Source: Mucilaginibacter ginsenosidivorans (lineage in GTDB: Bacteria; Bacteroidota; Bacteroidia; Sphingobacteriales; Sphingobacteriaceae). Taken from it: a stretch of DNA of 64,000 nucleotides. Location of the stretch: positions 1,798,001 through 1,862,000 of the forward strand of contig NZ_CP042436.1 in NCBI RefSeq assembly GCF_007971025.1. The letters run 5' to 3'. Below the pieces are notes generated by a model, which was given only the letters and a program-made list of their open reading frames with translations, did not search any database and was not told where the DNA came from. How positions within the stretch are numbered: the first letter of the stretch is position 1; every line of letters begins with the position of its first letter. This document shows positions 52,401 to 60,790 of this stretch, piece by piece. Position numbers and translations under genes: made by a program.

Positions 52401-52550
52401 TACCGAAGTATTGGTGACATCCGGGAATGCATCGATACTGATGTTTTTAAAGCTGATATAGCCACCGACAGCCATTAATGCCGTTACAAAGAATATGAAG
52501 AACTTATTCTTTAACGAGAATGCCAGTACGCTTTTGATGAATTTGTTCAT
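49419..52550 (-). CDS. CusA/CzcA-family RND efflux pump
   Basis: This 1043-residue inner-membrane transporter has twelve transmembrane segments and two large periplasmic loops. TM4 carries DFGIIIDGAVVMVE, matching the DFGxxxDxxxxxxE signature of heavy-metal-efflux RND proteins. The N-terminus FFIFFVTALMAVGGYISFKNISIDAFPDVTN is also typical. It would expel divalent or monovalent metal ions across the envelope with the adaptor and outer-membrane channel encoded upstream. The metal is not determined. Confidence 0.93.
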   Translation of the reverse strand: MNKFIKSVLAFSLKNKFFIFFVTALMAVGGYISFKNISIDAFPDVTNTSVTIITQWPGRSAEEVEKFVTRPLEIAMNPAEKKTSIRSSSLFGLSVLKVTFDDDVDYAFARLQINNHIGDANLPDGVDPSIEPPYGPTGEIYRFTLASNRKSVRELKTIEDWVVEREIKAVPGIADVNSFGGEVKTYQITVDPQKALQYGVSALQLYEAVSKSNVNVGGDVIEQSGQAYVVRGIGLLNNIDEIKNVVVNNVKGTPIYVKTIAEVTEGALPRLGQVGRDRDPDVVEGIVVMRKGENPSKVIAALKEKLHDLNTNVLPDDVKIVPFYDRENLVNFATGTVLHNMFEGIIFVTIIVFLFMADWRTTLIVSLIIPLALLFAFICLKLRGMSANLLSMGAIDFGIIIDGAVVMVEGIFVVLDMKAKEVGMEKFNKLSKLGLIKQSCLVNGKGIFFAKLIIITGLLPIFSFQKVEGKMFSPLAWTLGFALLGALLLTFTFVPALASILLKKNVKEKHNVILEFIINGAMRFYNFCFKARKVIFPVAIIFLVSSLACFKLLGTEFLPELNEGAIYVRATGPLSTSLGQSVKLANEMRKIFLSFDEVKQVMSQTGRPNDGTDATGFYNIEFHVDIYPQDQWKRGETKEELISRMQDKLKFFPGIDLNFSQPISDNVEEAVSGVKGSIVVKMFGDDYKFIEKKEDTIYNILKSVQGIEDLGILRNMGQPELQINLNQAKMAQYGVEAADANAVIETAIGGRAATQIYEGERKFDLRIRYPEDFRNNISSIGDLRVPSISGNMVPLREIADITKTTGISMIYRDDHKRYGAIKFSIRGRDMGSTIKEAQSKVENQVKLPKGYSLQWAGDFENQQRASARLAQVVPISLLIIFFILFILFGNFRDSLLVLNNVPFAIAGGIIALMITGVNFNISAGIGFIALFGICVQNGVILITKFKTNIRDLKHHTTWNHFTDALRDGVADRMRPVIMTAMMAAIGLLPAALSHGIGSEASKPLAIVVIGGLITNTVFNLFVFPIVFYWAYRKRVERGEIGRI

Positions 52551-52570
52551 GTTTCTTGCTCCGGATTCAG

Positions 52571-53677
52571 TTAATCTCTTAACGACTCAAAAAGGTACAG
52601 CTGCCGGGAAGCTACGATACGGTCGCCAGCCTTAAGACCCGAACGTATATAAGCCCTGTTTTCCACCCGTTTTGCAATTTGTATTTGCTGCACATGCACT
52701 TTGGCCTTGCCATCCACCACGATCACATAATCTTTGTCATTATCAAAGATCAGCGCCCTTGTATCGATAACCGGCAGGTTCTCACCCGATTTTGCCTTGA
52801 TGGTGACGTTGGCAAACATTTCGGGTTTAAGTTTATTGCCCGGATTTTCTATTTTCACCCTTGCTTTAACTACTTTGCTGTCGGGGTCGAGCATATCGTA
52901 TATCTTATCTATTTTACCGCTGAAGATCTTATCAGGATAAGAGAGGGTAGTGATCTTTACCGGGTCGCCAACCTGCACGTTGGATATGTCCGATTCATAA
53001 ATGTTGATCAGCACATAAACATCCGACAGGTCGGCTATCGTGAACAGGTTCGAACTGTTGTCGGCCCTTACCTGTGTATTATCTGTAAGGTTTTTTTCGA
53101 TAACAAAGCCTGAGATGGGCGATTTTACCAAATACCCCTGGCCGTCACTTTTATTGATGTTCACCACGGCCCCCGCGCGTTTGTTTTCGGCCTCCGCCTT
53201 TTGATAATCCGATTGCGCCTGCTCAAAATCCTTTTGCGATGCAAGCCCGCTTTTGTACAGGTCACTGGTTGATTCAAAAGCCCGTTTTGCACTTCGCAGA
53301 TCAGCTTCGGCAGAAATATAATCCTTGGTAAAGCCTGCCATCTCGGCGCTTTTCATTACGGCAAGCGTTTGCCCCCGGCTCACCACATCGCCCAATTGCA
53401 CATTAACATCATGTGCCACGCCGCTTACCATCGGGTATATTTTTACCATTTTACTTTCGTCGGCAGCTATATTTCCCGTCAGATTGATCTCCGATAAAGC
53501 GCTCGCCTCTTTCACAGTGTCTATCAGCAAGCTATTGAGCAGGCTGTCGGTCACCTCAAATTTTTCGTCCTTTGGTGGTTCTTCAGCATGGTGGCAGCTT
53601 TGCAGCGCCATAGCCGATATGGCTATGGCGACCGCGTATAGGAGGGGCATTACATATCGTTTGGAATACATTGTCAT
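52571..53677 (-). CDS. RND efflux periplasmic adaptor lipoprotein
   Basis: This 368-residue membrane-fusion protein has a lipoprotein signal (ISAMALQSC, then HHAEEPP), a hairpin region (SAEADLRSAKRAFESTSDLYKSGLASQKDFEQAQSDYQKAE), and lipoyl and beta-barrel halves (GFVIEKNLTDNTQV; VLINIYESDISNVQVGDPV). The His pair after Cys may bind metal. It links the pump to the TolC-like channel. It overlaps the TolC gene by 4 bases and precedes the pump gene by 20. Confidence 0.92.
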   Translation of the reverse strand: MTMYSKRYVMPLLYAVAIAISAMALQSCHHAEEPPKDEKFEVTDSLLNSLLIDTVKEASALSEINLTGNIAADESKMVKIYPMVSGVAHDVNVQLGDVVSRGQTLAVMKSAEMAGFTKDYISAEADLRSAKRAFESTSDLYKSGLASQKDFEQAQSDYQKAEAENKRAGAVVNINKSDGQGYLVKSPISGFVIEKNLTDNTQVRADNSSNLFTIADLSDVYVLINIYESDISNVQVGDPVKITTLSYPDKIFSGKIDKIYDMLDPDSKVVKARVKIENPGNKLKPEMFANVTIKAKSGENLPVIDTRALIFDNDKDYVIVVDGKAKVHVQQIQIAKRVENRAYIRSGLKAGDRIVASRQLYLFESLRD

Positions 53678-54948
53678 TGTTGATTAAAAAAGGGTGTCCC
53701 GGTGGCGTAGTTCAATTGTTCCAGCGCAAGTACTTTGCTCAATTGCAGGTTGTTCAGCTGGATGGTGTTGGTTTTATAAGAATCATAGAAATCGAGGAAT
53801 TCGAGCATGCTCAGGTTCCTTTTTTCGTAGTTGATGTTTACTTCTTTGATCAGGTTAGTGAAGTCGGTCTTAAACTTCGGGTCGAAACTGTTATACAGTT
53901 TTTCGAGCCGAAGCGCACTTTTGTAACTGGTAGCCACATCGCTTTGCACCTGGTCCTGCTGGCTTTGGAACTGCACTTTACTTTGGTCAATAGCTATACG
54001 TGCCTGCTGAATGTTGCCCTGGTTGCGGTTGAAAAATGGCAGGCTGAACGCAATGCCGGCACTCATAAAATTGTTGCCGTAAGATCCCAGCTTATCATAA
54101 TTGAAGGATAGTGAAACATCAGGAATAGCGGTGGCCTTCTGAAGTTTTAAGTTGAGTGTGTTATAGTCGACCGCCGCTTTGGTATATTTCAGGTCGTATC
54201 GGTTGGCGTAGGCCGAATCAAGCAGTTGCTGGTAGGGAACAGCAGAAACGGCATCCTTGTTGCTGTCGAAATTTACCTGCGGATCTATATAAGATGCAGG
54301 TGATGCCTTGATGAGCAGTTTCAACTCGCTTTGCGTGGTATCTATGCTGGTAAGCAAGCTATTGTATTCCGTTTGCAGGGAATAGAGTTGCGATTGAATA
54401 CGCAGTACTTCTTTTTCGGCGATGTTGCCCTTTTGATACTGTTGTTTAAAAACATCCAGTGTTTTTGCAAGCGAGCTTATCTCTTCATCATAAACTTTAG
54501 CCGACTGCTCCTGGAAATAGATATTGTAAAAATCGCTGTGGAGCGTAAATTTTAGCGTGCGTAACAGGTCGAAGAACTGATATTTGGCCTGCTCGACGCC
54601 GATCTTTGCCAGTTGGATATTTTTATTCCTTTTTCCGGCAGTAAAGAAAAGCTGCGAGACGCTGACCGCCTGTTCGCTGAATGCATTGGGTACCCCGGTG
54701 GCGTGGATGCCATTTGCAAAACTGAAATCGGGATTTTGGAACAAGCGCGCGGTGATCACATTGGCGCTTGCATTATCAATATTATAACGCTGAATGATCA
54801 GGTCAAGGTTATTTTTGAGGAATTGATCTTCGGCCTGTTTAAGTGTGAGCTTTAAAGTATCGGACTGCACTTGCGCAAATAAGGGTGCACCCGTGACCGA
54901 AACCAAAAGCTGAATTGAAAAAAAGGCGCGAATAAACTTTAGACGCAT
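53674..54948 (-). CDS. TolC-family outer-membrane efflux protein
   Basis: This protein of about 424 residues has a signal peptide (IQLLVSVTGAPLFA-QV) and two outer-membrane-efflux repeats with long helices (LKLTLKQAEDQFLKNNLDLIIQRYNID; FFNRNQGNIQQARIAIDQSKVQFQSQ). I start at ATG 54948; a TTG 18 bases upstream is less likely. It forms the CzcC-like channel of this pump. Confidence 0.9.
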   Translation of the reverse strand: MRLKFIRAFFSIQLLVSVTGAPLFAQVQSDTLKLTLKQAEDQFLKNNLDLIIQRYNIDNASANVITARLFQNPDFSFANGIHATGVPNAFSEQAVSVSQLFFTAGKRNKNIQLAKIGVEQAKYQFFDLLRTLKFTLHSDFYNIYFQEQSAKVYDEEISSLAKTLDVFKQQYQKGNIAEKEVLRIQSQLYSLQTEYNSLLTSIDTTQSELKLLIKASPASYIDPQVNFDSNKDAVSAVPYQQLLDSAYANRYDLKYTKAAVDYNTLNLKLQKATAIPDVSLSFNYDKLGSYGNNFMSAGIAFSLPFFNRNQGNIQQARIAIDQSKVQFQSQQDQVQSDVATSYKSALRLEKLYNSFDPKFKTDFTNLIKEVNINYEKRNLSMLEFLDFYDSYKTNTIQLNNLQLSKVLALEQLNYATGTPFFNQQ

Positions 54949-55024
54949 ATTTTGTTGTTTGCGCAAAAGTAGATGGGCAGTATTAGAGCCGAATTAAAGT
55001 CGGATTAGAAAGGGATTAGAATTA

Positions 55025-56383
55025 CTAAACCGGGAAATTGATAACAAATGATGCCCCTTTGCCACGATTTGAACGGGCATCTATGGTGCCATTGAACAGG
55101 TTGATGATCTTGGCGGTAATGTACAGGCCAATGCCGTTGCCGTAATAATCCTTCACATTGGTGGCGCGATAGAATGACCTGAACACTTTGTCGGTTTCGC
55201 CGGGCGGTATACCAATGCCCGAATCGGTAATGGTAATACTGATATGGTCATTGCCGGCATCCAGGTCGCATTGCACCGGCCGGTTATCTGAAAATTTATA
55301 GCCGTTACTTATAATATTGTTCAGTGCAATGCTGAGCAGCGCTTTGTTTGCCGGTATAAGCAATTTTTCGTGGTCGTCGGGCAGGTGAATGATATTGACA
55401 ACAAATAATCCCCTGCCGGCTTTGCTGTTCCAGTAATCGGCAAGCTCCCAGATCAATTCATCAATGGCTACAGGGCTAAGTATAGCTTGCGTATAATTCA
55501 TGTCCACCTGCGCCAGTTCCAGCAGCCCTGTTATGGTCTCATTCAGCCTTTCCGCATCTGATAGTACCGATCGCAGCACCTGCTCATACTCCTGCTGGGT
55601 GCGCCGCTTATTCAGCGTAACTTCCAATTCGCCCATAATGCTGGTAACCGGTGTTCGAAGTTCGTGCGAAGCATTGATCACGAAAGTTTGCTGTAATTCA
55701 AAGGCATTTTCAAGATGCTTTAACAGTTTGTTGAAATTTTTTGCCAGGGCGCTTATCTCATCCTTGCCATTGCCTTCGTTTATGCGCAGGCTAAGGTTGC
55801 TTGCACGCACCTGCTGTACCTGGGCAACAATTTCGTCTATCGGCTCAAGCGATTTTTTTGCGAACCACCGGCCGACAAAAAATAAACCCGCCGAAAGGCA
55901 GATGATCATAACCAGCATGATCTCGATCAGGTCCTCTATACGGTGGTGCCCGTGTATATCCTCGGCCGATACCAATATCACGAAGTTTCCCTGGTTGTCG
56001 TTATAATAGATACCGACGGTTTGCCGGTCGCCTTCGGTAAATTCCATTTCCTTACGGCGGCGAACCAGGTCTATCACATTGTCGCTCCAGTACTGTTGCC
56101 TGTCTTTGATGAAATAAGGGGCATTGCGGTCGTTATAGATACGCACAACCTCGCCGGGTATCTGCTTCAGGTAACGTTCGCGTACGCGGTTAAGCGAATC
56201 GACAGGAATTTCATCAGCCTCCAGGTATAATTGCGCGGCAACTTTGGCGCGGTCCGATAATCGGTTGTAGAAGTCGGATTTTACGAAAGAACTGAAAGTG
56301 AAAAATATTGCAGCAAGCGCTATCAGCAGTATTACCGCACTGATAATGGTAAAATAAAGCGCCAGCCTGTTCTTTATTTTCAT
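55025..56383 (-). CDS. sensor histidine kinase
   Basis: This 452-residue membrane kinase has two transmembrane segments flanking a periplasmic sensor (about residues 30-160), a HAMP domain, an H-box INASHELRTPVTSIMGELE and an ATPase domain with ITDSGIGIPPGETDKVFRSF and NGIGLYITAKII. It lies directly downstream of the response-regulator gene, with a 1-base TAATG overlap, and upstream of the efflux genes, so it probably senses their substrate. Confidence 0.92.
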   Translation of the reverse strand: MKIKNRLALYFTIISAVILLIALAAIFFTFSSFVKSDFYNRLSDRAKVAAQLYLEADEIPVDSLNRVRERYLKQIPGEVVRIYNDRNAPYFIKDRQQYWSDNVIDLVRRRKEMEFTEGDRQTVGIYYNDNQGNFVILVSAEDIHGHHRIEDLIEIMLVMIICLSAGLFFVGRWFAKKSLEPIDEIVAQVQQVRASNLSLRINEGNGKDEISALAKNFNKLLKHLENAFELQQTFVINASHELRTPVTSIMGELEVTLNKRRTQQEYEQVLRSVLSDAERLNETITGLLELAQVDMNYTQAILSPVAIDELIWELADYWNSKAGRGLFVVNIIHLPDDHEKLLIPANKALLSIALNNIISNGYKFSDNRPVQCDLDAGNDHISITITDSGIGIPPGETDKVFRSFYRATNVKDYYGNGIGLYITAKIINLFNGTIDARSNRGKGASFVINFPV

Positions 56384-57066
56384 TACTTATTTGCCTGCTT
56401 TAATATATAACCCATGCCGATGACGGTATGGATGAGTTTACCCTTAAAATCCTTTTCGATCTTTTTGCGGAGATAATTCACATAAACGTCGATGAAGTTG
56501 GTGCCCGTGTCGAACCCGATACCCCAAACCTCTTCCGCAATATATTCCCTCGAAAGTATTTTGTTGGGGTTGCGCATGAACAGTTCCAGCAATGTATATT
56601 CCTTTGCGGTCAGCGTTATTTGTTTACCGTCGCGTTCCGCCGTTTTGGTCCAGCTATCCAGCTTAAGATCGTCGAATAATAATTGATGATCCGTTTCCCG
56701 GTTTTTGTTGCGGCGCATCAGGGCCTCGATGCGGGCGAGCAACTCGCTGAAATGGAACGGTTTTACCAGGTAATCATCGGCACCTGCTTTCAGGCCGGAT
56801 ACTTTGTCATGCACCTGGTTCAGGGCGGTAAGCATCAGGATGGGCGTGTCATTGTCGTCCTCACGTATCTGCCGGCAAAGATCAATACCGTTGGTGTCGG
56901 GCAGCATTACATCCAAAATCAGCAGATCGAATTTATCTTTTCCTATCAGTTTTTGGCCTTCGGCCCCGCTTGCCGCGGCCTTAACCGTATAGCCATGCTC
57001 TTCCAACCCCTTAACGATAAAGGCTGATACTTTTTGTTCGTCTTCGATCAAACAGATGTTATTCAT
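56383..57066 (-). CDS. OmpR/PhoB-family response regulator
   Basis: This 227-residue regulator has a receiver domain with phospho-acceptor Asp in LLILDVMLPDTNG and a C-terminal winged helix (KEYTLLELFMRNPNKILSREYIAEEVWG). I start at MNNICLIEDEQ (57066); the open frame to 57180 has no homology value. It likely controls the downstream kinase and the efflux operon. Confidence 0.93.
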   Translation of the reverse strand: MNNICLIEDEQKVSAFIVKGLEEHGYTVKAAASGAEGQKLIGKDKFDLLILDVMLPDTNGIDLCRQIREDDNDTPILMLTALNQVHDKVSGLKAGADDYLVKPFHFSELLARIEALMRRNKNRETDHQLLFDDLKLDSWTKTAERDGKQITLTAKEYTLLELFMRNPNKILSREYIAEEVWGIGFDTGTNFIDVYVNYLRKKIEKDFKGKLIHTVIGMGYILKQANK

Positions 57067-57108
57067 GTTAAGCAAATATGATAATATTAAAATAATTATA
57101 ATTGCATC

Positions 57109-57537
57109 ATGAGCAAACTCACCCCGTTCCATGCCGCTGTTCCGGTTCACGACCTGGAGGCGGCACGCAAATTTTACCACGAAGTTTTAGGCTGCGCCGA
57201 AGGCCGTACCGATGAATTGTGGACCGACTTTGACCTGTATGGCCACCAGTTTGTTATCCATTATAAGCCCAAGCCTGAAGGCGATCCGAAACATCACACC
57301 AACCCTGTAGACGGGCACGATGTACCCGTGCCGCATTTCGGTGTAGTGCTGGAGTGGGACGAATGGGAAAAACTGGCTGAACGCCTAAAAAACTTTGGTG
57401 TCAAATTTATCATCGAACCCTATATCCGTTTCAAGGGTTTGCCGGGGGAACAGGCGACGATGTTTTTTACCGATCCGTCGGGTAATGCCTTAGAGTTTAA
57501 GGCGTTTAAAGACATGGGGCAGTTGTTTGCGAAGTAG
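57109..57537 (+). CDS. VOC-superfamily (glyoxalase/dioxygenase-like) protein
   Basis: This 142-residue protein has the paired beta-alpha-beta-beta-beta modules of vicinal-oxygen-chelate enzymes: [21 protein letters not shown] with His early, and a terminal [15 protein letters not shown] with Glu. It may be a dioxygenase, glyoxalase or bleomycin-type binding protein; the substrate is unknown. It is divergent from the response regulator at 57066. Confidence 0.88.
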   Translation: MSKLTPFHAAVPVHDLEAARKFYHEVLGCAEGRTDELWTDFDLYGHQFVIHYKPKPEGDPKHHTNPVDGHDVPVPHFGVVLEWDEWEKLAERLKNFGVKFIIEPYIRFKGLPGEQATMFFTDPSGNALEFKAFKDMGQLFAK

Positions 57538-57540
57538 AAT

Positions 57541-57592
57541 AGAGCCAGGAACCAAGAGCCAGGAATCAAGACAAATCTTGGTTCCTGGCTCT
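57541..57592. terminator. long hairpin between convergent genes
   Basis: AGAGCCAGGAACCAAG at 57541-57556 is the perfect inverse of 57577-57592. The loop contains a second imperfect copy, AGCCAGGAATCAAG. It lies between the VOC gene and the LytTR gene, whose stop is inside the right arm, and could end transcription from both sides. Confidence 0.7.
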
Positions 57593-58302
57593 CAAAATAT
57601 CCGTTGCTGTATCACCGCCATTAGTTCAGGTTTGAATTTTTCACTGATAGGTATCTGCTTGCCGGCTATATAAATGTGATTGTCCTGTATCTTTTCCAGT
57701 TGCCTGGTGTTGACAATATAGGAGTTATGTACCCGCACAAATGGCAGCGGCAGTTGTGCCCCGATATCCTTAAGCCTCCGGTAAATGAGCAATTGTCCCG
57801 TGGTGGTTACCAGGCGCGCGTATTCCTTTTCACCCTCGAAATACAGGATATCCTCGAGCCTTATCTTGCTAAGTGTTTTACCCGATTTTACAAAGAAATA
57901 TTCTTTCTCATGCTGTGGCGTTGGAGGTTCAACCACGCGCCTTTTGCCAAAATAAGATTCGATCTTTTGGGTCGAAGTAAGGAACCTTTTCAGCGTGATC
58001 GGTTTCGTCAGGTAATCGATGGTTTGAAAGGTATAGCTTTCAGCGGCATATTCCGAATAGGCGGTAGTAAAAACGATCTTGGTTTCGATGGGCAGCAGCC
58101 CTGCAAGCTCCATGCCCGTCAGTTGCGGCATATTGATATCAAGAAAGAGAAAATCGACCTTATTCTTTTTCAGGAAAGCCATCGCCTCCAGCGCATCGTA
58201 ACATTTGGCTAAAAGCTCCCAGTCGGTTGTTTGATGGATAAGAATCTCCAGCAAATTTACCGCATTAGGTTCGTCGTCGATGATGATGCAGCTTAAGCTC
58301 AT
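57592..58302 (-). CDS. LytTR-family response regulator
   Basis: This 236-residue protein has a receiver domain (IIIDDEPNAVNLL; Asp in FLFLDINMPQLTG) and a LytTR DNA-binding domain (EYFFVKSGKTLSKIRLEDILYFEGEKEYARL; FVRVHNSYIVNTRQLEKI). It overlaps the kinase gene by 4 bases (ATGA) and forms a LytS/LytR-type pair. Confidence 0.94.
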   Translation of the reverse strand: MSLSCIIIDDEPNAVNLLEILIHQTTDWELLAKCYDALEAMAFLKKNKVDFLFLDINMPQLTGMELAGLLPIETKIVFTTAYSEYAAESYTFQTIDYLTKPITLKRFLTSTQKIESYFGKRRVVEPPTPQHEKEYFFVKSGKTLSKIRLEDILYFEGEKEYARLVTTTGQLLIYRRLKDIGAQLPLPFVRVHNSYIVNTRQLEKIQDNHIYIAGKQIPISEKFKPELMAVIQQRIF

Positions 58303-59318
58303 GATATGGGCACTTTTAAAAACGCAACAAACTTTTGACCATTGTTTTCAATATTCAATTCGAACCTGGTCCCGTACAGCATGGTTAACCTTTTCCGTAA
58401 ATTCTGTATCCCAAAGCCATGCGCTACTTCTTTTGACGCTTTTGGATGTATCCTGTTACAGCTTTGGAAAAGCAGGTAGCCGTCCTGCTGTATCAGGGAG
58501 ATGTCGATCTTGTTCTCGGCGCTCGATTTATCTATCCCATGTTTGAAAATATTTTCAACAAAGGTCATCAGCAGCATAGGCGGAATGCGCGACTCGGCGT
58601 TGTATTCCTTTACAAAGTTGATCTCCGTTTTGTGGCGGATGCGTATTTTTTCCAATGCGATGTAGTTTTCAATAAACTGTATCTCGGTTTGCAGGGAAAC
58701 TTCGTCCTTCGGGCTTTCATCCACAAAATAGCGCATAATGTCGGAAAGTCTCTCAATCAGGCCCGCGGTTCGTGGCGCCTCGCGGTAAGCTTCATAATAA
58801 ATGTTGTTCAGCGTATTAAACAGGAAATGTGGCTGTACCTGCGACTTTAATAAATTGAGCTCTGCCTGGCTTTTTTGTAGTAATATCTCCTCTGCCTGTT
58901 GCTTCAGGCTGAAATAGGCCAGCGCTATCCGGAAAACAAAGCTGAGCATATAGTTGAGGAACCCGGCAATGATAAAATTCAGCGCCATGTTAATGTTCAT
59001 CACTTCGGGCTTGGTAGCCATGAACTTGTTATAGATGGACATGATGAGGTAACCCCGCGCTAATCCACCCCCCACCAGCAGGACGATCACACAAAGCACA
59101 TAGGTTACCTTGTGCCCTTTTTCCCAAAGCCTTGGAAAAAGGAACTTGATGTTCCCGTAAATGATCAAAATGTAGAAAGCTACACTGATGGTACTGAAGC
59201 TGGCAGCCTGTGGCAGCCCGTCCTCGGGTAGTATCGAAAAGAAAATGATCAGGTAAACGGCTATCCATATCAGCACCTGCAACTGGGTGATCGTTGCCTT
59301 TCCTTTCAAAAAATTCAT
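58299..59318 (-). CDS. LytS-type sensor histidine kinase
   Basis: This 339-residue kinase has four transmembrane helices in the first 140 residues and a His_kinase domain with QVQPHFLFNTLNNIYYEAYR, the phosphorylated His in PHFLFN, and a C-terminal ATPase region (PPMLLMTFVENIFKHGI; GFGIQNLRKRLTMLYG). I start at ATG 59318 (MNFLKGKATITQ); the longer frame to 59366 is a shadow. Confidence 0.92.
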   Translation of the reverse strand: MNFLKGKATITQLQVLIWIAVYLIIFFSILPEDGLPQAASFSTISVAFYILIIYGNIKFLFPRLWEKGHKVTYVLCVIVLLVGGGLARGYLIMSIYNKFMATKPEVMNINMALNFIIAGFLNYMLSFVFRIALAYFSLKQQAEEILLQKSQAELNLLKSQVQPHFLFNTLNNIYYEAYREAPRTAGLIERLSDIMRYFVDESPKDEVSLQTEIQFIENYIALEKIRIRHKTEINFVKEYNAESRIPPMLLMTFVENIFKHGIDKSSAENKIDISLIQQDGYLLFQSCNRIHPKASKEVAHGFGIQNLRKRLTMLYGTRFELNIENNGQKFVAFLKVPIS

Positions 59319-59513
59319 TTTTAAAAATACAAAGCTTTTTGATTCCGCCCCGTCATTTTCAACCAACCGACTTACTTATTCAATAATAGCCGTAAAAACA
59401 CTACATGCCATCAACCGGGCCTATCGGTTAAAAATACTGCCGTGCAGATTGAAATGATTTGCTGCGGCTTACAATAAAGGCAAATTTTAACAAACAATTA
59501 CACGCGAACCGAT

Positions 59514-59615
59514 ATGAAATTATACCAATTTGTTCAAAAGCTTATCCCGCTTGCAGCCGCAGCGTGGTTGCTATTGTCGCATGGTTTAAAAGATGCCGTT
59601 TCGTTGTGGAAGTAA
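59514..59615 (+). CDS. possible 33-residue membrane peptide
   Basis: ATG 59514 opens MKLYQFVQKLIPLAAAAWLL ending LSHGLKDAVSLWK before TAA, with one hydrophobic helix. It sits 35 bases upstream of the DUF2911 gene. It may be a small membrane protein or a leader peptide. Support is only composition and position. Confidence 0.3.
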   Translation: MKLYQFVQKLIPLAAAAWLLLSHGLKDAVSLWK

Positions 59616-59649
59616 AAATAATAGGAACATTAATTTTCAAACCATTCAC

Positions 59650-60768
59650 ATGAAGAAATTAATCACCGCCGGTTTATTACTGGCAATTATGCAGATCATT
59701 TATACCAGCCCGGTGCAGGCGCAGCTAACATCGCTGCCCAGCGGTGGCAATAAACGCGCATCGGTAAGCGAGGGTATCGGTATCACCAATGTATCCATTA
59801 CCTATAGCCGCCCCGCGGTTAAAAAAAGGGACGGCCATATCTGGGGCGAACTGGTTCCTGTTGGCTATGTCGACCAGGGTTTTGGCCCGTCGAAACAGGC
59901 TCCGTGGAGGGCCGGCGCCAACGAAAATACGATCATCGAATTCTCGACCGATGTAAAGATAGAAGGGCAGCCTTTGGCAGCAGGTAAATACGGCTTTTTT
60001 ATTGCCTACGACCCAAACGAATGCACGCTCATTTTCTCGAAAAATTCAACTTCATGGGGTAGCTTCTTTTACAAACCCAGCGAAGACGTATTGCGTGTAA
60101 AAGTAAAGCCGGTACCTGTAGATAAAAGTGTTGAATGGCTGAAATATGAATTTACCGACCAAACCCCATCAAGTGCGGTAGTTGCATTGGAGTGGGAGAA
60201 ATTGGTTATCCCGTTCAAAATAGATGTTGACGTAGTGGGTACGCAGCTGGCTTCGTTCAGAAAAGAGTTGCAAAGCGAAAAAGGGTTTACCTGGGAGCCC
60301 TGGGACCAGGCCGCGCAGTACTGCGTTCAGAACAAAACCAACCTTGACGAGGCGCTTTTATGGACCGATACCGCTACAAGCGTGAATTTCGGCGGCGATA
60401 AAAGCTTTACCGCCTGGAGTACCAAAGCCAGCGTGCTGGATGGATTGGGCAAAACCCAGGAAGCGGCCGACGTAATGAAAAAAGCATACCCCTATGGCAA
60501 CGTGAACGAGCTTTATTTTTATGCCAGGAGCCTGACACGCCAGAAAAAAGGCCAGCAAGCGCTTGAAGTGTTCAAGATCAATTATGACAAGCATCCGAAC
60601 GAATTTCTGACCAACGCGGGTATGGCAAGGGGCTATTCAGCCGTAGGCGATTACAAAAAGGCGCTTACTTACGCACAAAAAGCACAGTCACAGGCACCCG
60701 ACCCGGCAAATAAAAATATCGTGAACACCATGGTGCAAAAGCTGCAGGACGGTAAGGATATCAACTAA
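59650..60768 (+). CDS. exported DUF2911 protein with TPR repeats
   Basis: This 372-residue protein has a signal peptide (LITAGLLLAIMQIIYTSPVQA-QL) and a DUF2911 beta domain (ITNVSITYSRPAVKKRDGHIWGELVPVG; GTFF-like IIEFSTDVKIEGQPLAAGKYGFF), followed after residue 230 by helical tetratrico-type repeats (YFYARSLTRQKKGQQALEVFKINYDKHP). DUF2911 has no established activity. Start is ATG 59650, before the signal peptide. Confidence 0.88.
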   Translation: MKKLITAGLLLAIMQIIYTSPVQAQLTSLPSGGNKRASVSEGIGITNVSITYSRPAVKKRDGHIWGELVPVGYVDQGFGPSKQAPWRAGANENTIIEFSTDVKIEGQPLAAGKYGFFIAYDPNECTLIFSKNSTSWGSFFYKPSEDVLRVKVKPVPVDKSVEWLKYEFTDQTPSSAVVALEWEKLVIPFKIDVDVVGTQLASFRKELQSEKGFTWEPWDQAAQYCVQNKTNLDEALLWTDTATSVNFGGDKSFTAWSTKASVLDGLGKTQEAADVMKKAYPYGNVNELYFYARSLTRQKKGQQALEVFKINYDKHPNEFLTNAGMARGYSAVGDYKKALTYAQKAQSQAPDPANKNIVNTMVQKLQDGKDIN

Positions 60769-60790
60769 ATCTCAACATATCATCTATTGT

